Assembly: GCF_030546575.1 (NCBI RefSeq)
Contig: NZ_JAUOTN010000002.1
Coordinates: 372,001-436,000 of the forward strand
DNA from: Pontibacter coccineus
GTDB lineage: Bacteria; Bacteroidota; Bacteroidia; Cytophagales; Hymenobacteraceae
Reading direction: 5' to 3'
DNA: 64,000 nucleotides
Shown here: positions 60,468 to 64,000 of the stretch, one piece after another
Position numbering within the stretch: position 1 is the stretch's first letter
Layout of the letters: every line of letters starts with the position of its first letter
Position numbers and translations under genes: made by a program
The notes under the pieces: generated by a model
What the model was told of the DNA's origin: nothing
The model's input: only the letters and a program-made list of their open reading frames with translations
Database searches by the model: none

Positions 60468-62612
60468 CTATTCCTCCACGCTCCTGATCAGCTTCTCCAG
60501 TATGTTCTGGGCGGCTACGGAGATGATGGTACCCGGGCCAAACACGCCCTCGGCACCGGCCTTGAACAGGAAGTCATAGTCCTGGGCAGGTATAACACCC
60601 CCTACAATCACCATAATGTCATCGCGGTCCAGCTTGCGGAGCTCCTCGATCAGCTGTGGCACCAGCATTTTGTGGCCGGCTGCCAGCGAGGACACACCCA
60701 CCACGTGTACGTCATTCTCGGCGGCTTGCATGGCGACTTCGGCAGGTGTCTGGAAAAGCGGCCCGATGTCTACGTCGAAGCCGAGGTCGGCAAAGGAGGT
60801 GGCGATGACTTTGGAGCCGCGGTCGTGACCGTCCTGGCCCATTTTGGCGACCATGATGCGTGGCCGGCGGCCTTCCAGTTCCTCGAACTGGTCTGCCAGC
60901 ACTTTGGCCCGCTCGAAGTTCTCATCGTCGGAGAGCTCGGCGGAGTAGATGCCTGATATGGATCGTATCACAGCTTTGTGTCTTCCGTAAATTTTTTCAA
61001 GTGCGTCAGATATCTCGCCCAAGGTAGCACGGTGTCGGGCCGCATTCACGGCCAGTTGCAGCAAATTGCCTTCACCGGATTCAGCGGCTACCGTCAGGGC
61101 TTGCAGGGCTTCATTCACAGCTTCGTTGTCGCGGCTTTCCTTTACCTGCGCCAGCCGGCGCAGCTGTGATTCGCGTACGGCCGTGTTGTCGATGTCGAGG
61201 ATGTCGATTTCCTGGATCTGGTCCGGGCGGTACTTGTTCACCCCCACGATCACATCTTTGCCTGAGTCGATGCGGGCCTGTTTACGGGCGGCGGCTTCCT
61301 CGATGCGCATTTTCGGCAGACCAGTCTCAATGGCCTTGGCCATACCGCCCAATTCTTCCACTTCCTGAATCAAAGCCCAGGCTTTGTGCGCGATCTCGTG
61401 TGTGAGGGCCTCTACATAATAAGAGCCTCCCCACGGGTCTACTACCTTCGTGATATTGGTTTCCTGCTGCAGATAGATTTGGGTGTTGCGGGCAATGCGG
61501 GCCGAGAAATCGGTGGGCAGTGCGATGGCTTCGTCGAGTGCGTTGGTGTGCAGGCTTTGGGTGCCTCCCAAGGCAGCGGCCAGGGCCTCCACGCAGGTAC
61601 GGGCCACGTTGTTGAAGGGGTCCTGTTCGGTGAGGCTCCAGCCGGAAGTCTGACAGTGCGTGCGCAAGGCCAGCGATTTCGGGTTTTTGGGGTTGAACTG
61701 CTGAATCAGCTTGGCCCACAGCATGCGGGCGGCGCGCATCTTGGCGATCTCCATGAAGTGGTTCATGCCGATGGCCCAGAAGAAGGAGAGGCGCGGAGCA
61801 AATACGTCGATGTCCATACCTGCTTTCAGACCGGTGCGCACATACTCCAGGCCGTCGGCCAGGGTATAGGCCAGCTCAATGTCGGCGGTGGCGCCGGCTT
61901 CCTGCATGTGGTAGCCCGAAATGGAAATCGAGTTGAAGCGCGGCATGTGCTGCGAGCTATACTCAAAGATATCCGCGATGATCTTCATGCTCGGCTCCGG
62001 CGGGTAGATGTAGGTGTTGCGCACCATGAACTCCTTCAGGATGTCGTTCTGGATCGTGCCGCTCAGCTGCTCCGGCGTCACACCCTGCTCTTCGGCAGCC
62101 ACAATATAAAAGGCCATGATCGGCAGCACAGCACCGTTCATCGTCATAGACACCGACATCTCATTCAGCGGAATCTGGTCGAAGAGGATTTTCATGTCCT
62201 CCACCGAGTCGATGGCTACGCCAGCTTTACCCACGTCGCCCTCTACTCTGGGGTGGTCGGAGTCGTAGCCGCGGTGCGTGGCCAGGTCAAAGGCGACAGA
62301 GAGGCCTTTTTGCCCACCAGCCAGGTTGCGACGGTAGAAAGCATTGGATTCCTCGGCGGTGGAGAAACCGGCATACTGGCGGATGGTCCAGGGCTTCTGC
62401 ACATACATGGTGCTGTAGGGTCCGCGCAGGTAAGGCGGCAGACCGGCAGCAAAATCCAGGTGCTCGAAGTGCTTTACATCCTCGGAGGTATAGTAGCTTT
62501 TGAGCGGGATCTGTTCAGCCGTTTTCCAGTTCTTCGGTGGCAGTGGGTCTATGGGGCCGTGCTCCGCCGAAGCGATCTTGTTGATATCTATGTTCGAAAA
62601 GTCAGGTTTCAT
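60468..62612 (-). CDS. mutB: Methylmalonyl-CoA mutase, large subunit
   Basis: 714 residues; interconverts methylmalonyl-CoA and succinyl-CoA with adenosyl-B12. The N-terminal TIM barrel begins at [31 protein letters not shown], with [23 protein letters not shown] and [26 protein letters not shown]. The C-terminal B12 domain has [32 protein letters not shown] with base-off His in DxHxxG, then [12 protein letters not shown]. The small subunit is not adjacent. MeaB and an acyl-CoA carboxylase in the window belong to the same pathway. Confidence 0.97.
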   Translation of the reverse strand: MKPDFSNIDINKIASAEHGPIDPLPPKNWKTAEQIPLKSYYTSEDVKHFEHLDFAAGLPPYLRGPYSTMYVQKPWTIRQYAGFSTAEESNAFYRRNLAGGQKGLSVAFDLATHRGYDSDHPRVEGDVGKAGVAIDSVEDMKILFDQIPLNEMSVSMTMNGAVLPIMAFYIVAAEEQGVTPEQLSGTIQNDILKEFMVRNTYIYPPEPSMKIIADIFEYSSQHMPRFNSISISGYHMQEAGATADIELAYTLADGLEYVRTGLKAGMDIDVFAPRLSFFWAIGMNHFMEIAKMRAARMLWAKLIQQFNPKNPKSLALRTHCQTSGWSLTEQDPFNNVARTCVEALAAALGGTQSLHTNALDEAIALPTDFSARIARNTQIYLQQETNITKVVDPWGGSYYVEALTHEIAHKAWALIQEVEELGGMAKAIETGLPKMRIEEAAARKQARIDSGKDVIVGVNKYRPDQIQEIDILDIDNTAVRESQLRRLAQVKESRDNEAVNEALQALTVAAESGEGNLLQLAVNAARHRATLGEISDALEKIYGRHKAVIRSISGIYSAELSDDENFERAKVLADQFEELEGRRPRIMVAKMGQDGHDRGSKVIATSFADLGFDVDIGPLFQTPAEVAMQAAENDVHVVGVSSLAAGHKMLVPQLIEELRKLDRDDIMVIVGGVIPAQDYDFLFKAGAEGVFGPGTIISVAAQNILEKLIRSVEE

Positions 62613-62650
62613 CTAACTTTGGGTTAAATTGCTTAATTGTTAAATTGTTG

Positions 62651-62714
62651 AGAGTTGAATGTATGGTCTGATGAATAAAAATTTAACCATCAAACCATTT
62701 TGCCATTCAACTCT
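62651..62714. repeat. Simple-sequence inverted repeat flanking a gap
   Basis: AGAGTTGAATG (62651-62661) and CATTCAACTCT (62704-62714) are exact inverses at the edges of the mutase-GNAT gap. Degenerate AAATTGTTAAATT words lie around 62625-62650. Confidence 0.65.
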
Positions 62715-62726
62715 AATGCCAGCTCA

Positions 62727-63215
62727 TCAAATCAGATCAAACCGTTGCTCTGTCAATGCCTTGCCAAAGGCAGTGGAAGGTTTCTCTTCCGTCAGCTTAA
62801 AGCCATAGCGTTTATACAAAGCGATGGCGCCTTCCTGTTCATGGGTCGTCCAGAGGAAGGCGGAGGTATAGCCTTTCTCCCTGTAGAAGTCCATGGCCAG
62901 GTTCATGAGCTTTTTGCCCAGCCCGATACCTCTGAATTCCGGCTCTATCAGAAAGTATCTCACCTGGGCCACATTTCCGGGGCGGTGCATTAGGAAGATC
63001 GTTCCAACTATCCTGCCTTCATACTCAGCCAGCCAGGCCCGGTCTTTGTTTGGGTCGTACTGGCTGAAGAATTCGTGTAGCCCCTGGGCAATGTAACTCT
63101 CAAACTCAATTCCATAATGGTACTCGTTACTGTAAAGGGTACCGTGGCGATACGTAATATAGCCAATGTCTCCGGGTTTTAACGCCGTTCTAATGGTAAG
63201 GTCACTCAGTTGCAT
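62727..63215 (-). CDS. GNAT-family N-acetyltransferase
   Basis: 162 residues; acetyl-CoA-dependent acetyltransferase of unknown substrate. The acetyl-CoA loop is FRGIGLGKKLMNLAMDFYREKGY (motif A, RGIGLGKKL). It is preceded by RAWLAEYEGRIVGTIFLMHR and VRYFLIEPEF, and followed by HEQEGAIALYKRYGFKLTEE (motif B). Same strand as its neighbours; gap edges carry inverted repeats. Isolated GNAT genes often acetylate small toxins or protein N-termini, but no such partner is evident. Confidence 0.92.
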   Translation of the reverse strand: MQLSDLTIRTALKPGDIGYITYRHGTLYSNEYHYGIEFESYIAQGLHEFFSQYDPNKDRAWLAEYEGRIVGTIFLMHRPGNVAQVRYFLIEPEFRGIGLGKKLMNLAMDFYREKGYTSAFLWTTHEQEGAIALYKRYGFKLTEEKPSTAFGKALTEQRFDLI

Positions 63216-63238
63216 GTTTTATTTTTTAATGAGTGATG

Positions 63239-63371
63239 GAGTGAATGAGTGATTTTTCTATCAATACATTTACTCTTCAAAACTCAATAATTACTTATAT
63301 TCCTGCATGAGGTTAGACTAAGGATTTTCAAAGGGATGCATTCGTTCCATCACTAAATCACTCATTCACTC
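63239..63371. repeat. Simple-sequence inverted repeat with 17-bp arms
   Basis: GAGTGAATGAGTGATTT (63239-63255) is exactly inverted at 63355-63371, flanking about 100 bp between the GNAT and NTF2-like genes. Confidence 0.75.
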
Positions 63372-63373
63372 AA

Positions 63374-63862
63374 TTAACTTGCGTGCTCAGAAGTGATGAC
63401 CCAGCGGCCATTCACTTTCTTCCAGAGCTGCGACGAGATGCCGCCCATCAGCTTTTTGCCCTGCAGGTCGATCTTCCAGCGGTACACGTAGTACACGGCT
63501 CCCGGACCTACCTGCTCGATGTGCAGCGGCTCGTAGGTATAGTCGCCCATCTTGCTGCGGTCCGTGAAGTCGGTCCTGAACATGTCCAGCACTTGCTGCC
63601 AGCCCTGCTCGGTGCCGTTGCGGCTGATCCAGAGCATGTCCGGCGACTCCCAGTAAAAGTCCATCGCCTTCTCCAGTTCGCCGTTGTTCCAGGCAGCAAC
63701 TTGCCCGTCAAGGGCCTGTTTTACTTCGGTGATCGCGTCGTTCATGATCGCTGGTTTGTGATTTTTTATTGTAAAAGATGTCGCCATAAACAGCAGTATA
63801 CCTGATGCCAGGTATAGCACAAGGCTCCTAATGCTTATCGCCGTTGTTCTCTTCGCGCTCAA
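63374..63862 (-). CDS. NTF2-like (DUF4440/SnoaL-type) protein
   Basis: A cone-fold NTF2-like domain of about 120 residues: AITEVKQALDGQVAAWNNGELEKAMDFYWESPDMLWIS, GWQQVLDMFRTDFTDRS, PGAVYYVYRWKIDLQGKKLMGGISSQLWKKVNGRWVITSEH. The start is uncertain: TTG at 63862 gives a hydrophobic N-terminal anchor and overlaps the upstream gene by 35 bp; ATG at 63787 or 63745 (MNDAITEV) would give a cytosolic protein. The family includes small-molecule isomerases and stress proteins; no substrate is indicated. Confidence 0.85.
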   Translation of the reverse strand: MSAKRTTAISIRSLVLYLASGILLFMATSFTIKNHKPAIMNDAITEVKQALDGQVAAWNNGELEKAMDFYWESPDMLWISRNGTEQGWQQVLDMFRTDFTDRSKMGDYTYEPLHIEQVGPGAVYYVYRWKIDLQGKKLMGGISSQLWKKVNGRWVITSEHAS

Positions 63863-64000
63863 GGCGCTTCTGCACCAACTCCAGTATGGTCGACATGTCG
63901 CAGTCCTCGAAAATGAACTCGTCGTAGCCGTGGGTGACCAGTTCTTCTTTCATGTGCTGCGGATCGTCGGCCATGATGATGGTGGGCTTGGATTCGTGCT
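63828..64000 (-). CDS. Receiver-domain-like C-terminal fragment (runs off right edge)
   Basis: The last 56 residues of a gene continuing beyond the window. KPTIIMADDPQHMKEELVTHGYDEFIFEDCDMSTILELVQKRL resembles the final beta-alpha units of a response-regulator receiver domain (strand 4 to helix 5), followed by a charged tail EREENNGDKH. At the usual KP position it has an acidic residue, so it may be a pseudo-receiver or unrelated. It ends inside the candidate start of the NTF2-like gene. Low confidence. Confidence 0.4.
   Translation of the reverse strand, partial: HESKPTIIMADDPQHMKEELVTHGYDEFIFEDCDMSTILELVQKRLEREENNGDKH

Noticed and set aside
61386..62627. 413-residue open frame antisense to the mutase gene
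   Set aside because: Shadow of the methylmalonyl-CoA mutase gene; no domain and unnatural composition.
1..64000. CRISPR arrays, rRNA, tRNA, prophage, complete insertion sequences
   Set aside because: No direct-repeat/spacer array, cloverleaf, rRNA-like stretch, integrase or transposase was recognised. Absence rests on reading by eye and on gene density.

Overview
The window reads as chromosomal DNA of a GC-rich Bacteroidota bacterium, most likely order Cytophagales and close to the Pontibacter/Hymenobacter group. That placement is an inference from gene content and style. Promoters follow the Bacteroidota pattern TTTG-N18-20-TAnnTTTG, ribosome-binding sites are poorly defined, Rho carries a large disordered insertion, and a secreted propeller of the type common in type IX-secreting Bacteroidota is present. 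No phage, plasmid, CRISPR array, rRNA or tRNA was seen. Genes are dense, mostly in short operons, and most convergent pairs are separated by a strong intrinsic terminator.

Layout. 1-9 kb: 5' end of dnaE, an MFS exporter, a LysM lytic transglycosylase, an O-methyltransferase, an M16 peptidase, a lipoprotein and a GT9 glycosyltransferase. 9-17 kb: Xaa-Pro aminopeptidase, an OmpA/TSP3 outer-membrane protein, 1 kb of repeat-rich non-coding DNA, pyrR-pyrB, a large secreted orphan, an EVE protein and a small lipoprotein. 17-27 kb: a PolX-like protein with an altered polymerase site, a divergent MreB-like protein, a second GT9, TraB/GumN, serS and rho. 27-33 kb: UbiA prenyltransferase with a membrane-anchored methyltransferase, small proteins and PBP1A. 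33-43 kb: epimerase, PTPS-folE, a coiled-coil protein, LMW-PTP, pyrophosphatase-like lipoprotein, the rpsP-rimM-trmD-rplS block, desaturase, RluA-type synthase and panB. 43-50 kb: lptD divergent from amidase-MCE, then an acyl-CoA carboxylase. 50-64 kb: SirB1-like, redoxin, Sfp-type PPTase, WD40-DivIVA-folB, meaB, propeller, trehalase, a repeat lipoprotein, methylmalonyl-CoA mutase, GNAT, an NTF2-like protein and a receiver-like fragment.

Shared pathways. The acyl-CoA carboxylase, MeaB and methylmalonyl-CoA mutase form a dispersed propionate/methylmalonyl-CoA module. LptD, MCE/MlaD-like protein, amidase, PBP1A, lytic transglycosylase, OmpA and DivIVA are envelope and division functions. FolE, PTPS and FolB are pterin enzymes.

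The most unusual signals are not classical genes. First, GGTATA/TATACC is strongly over-represented on both strands, inside and outside genes and in all reading frames. Second, a roughly 215-bp dispersed element occurs twice in opposite orientation (2107-2325 and 55757-55970), each copy centred on a terminator hairpin. Third, low-complexity inverted repeats flank many intergenic gaps. Fourth, several proteins keep a fold but have lost key active-site residues: PolX, MreB-like and pyrophosphatase-like.
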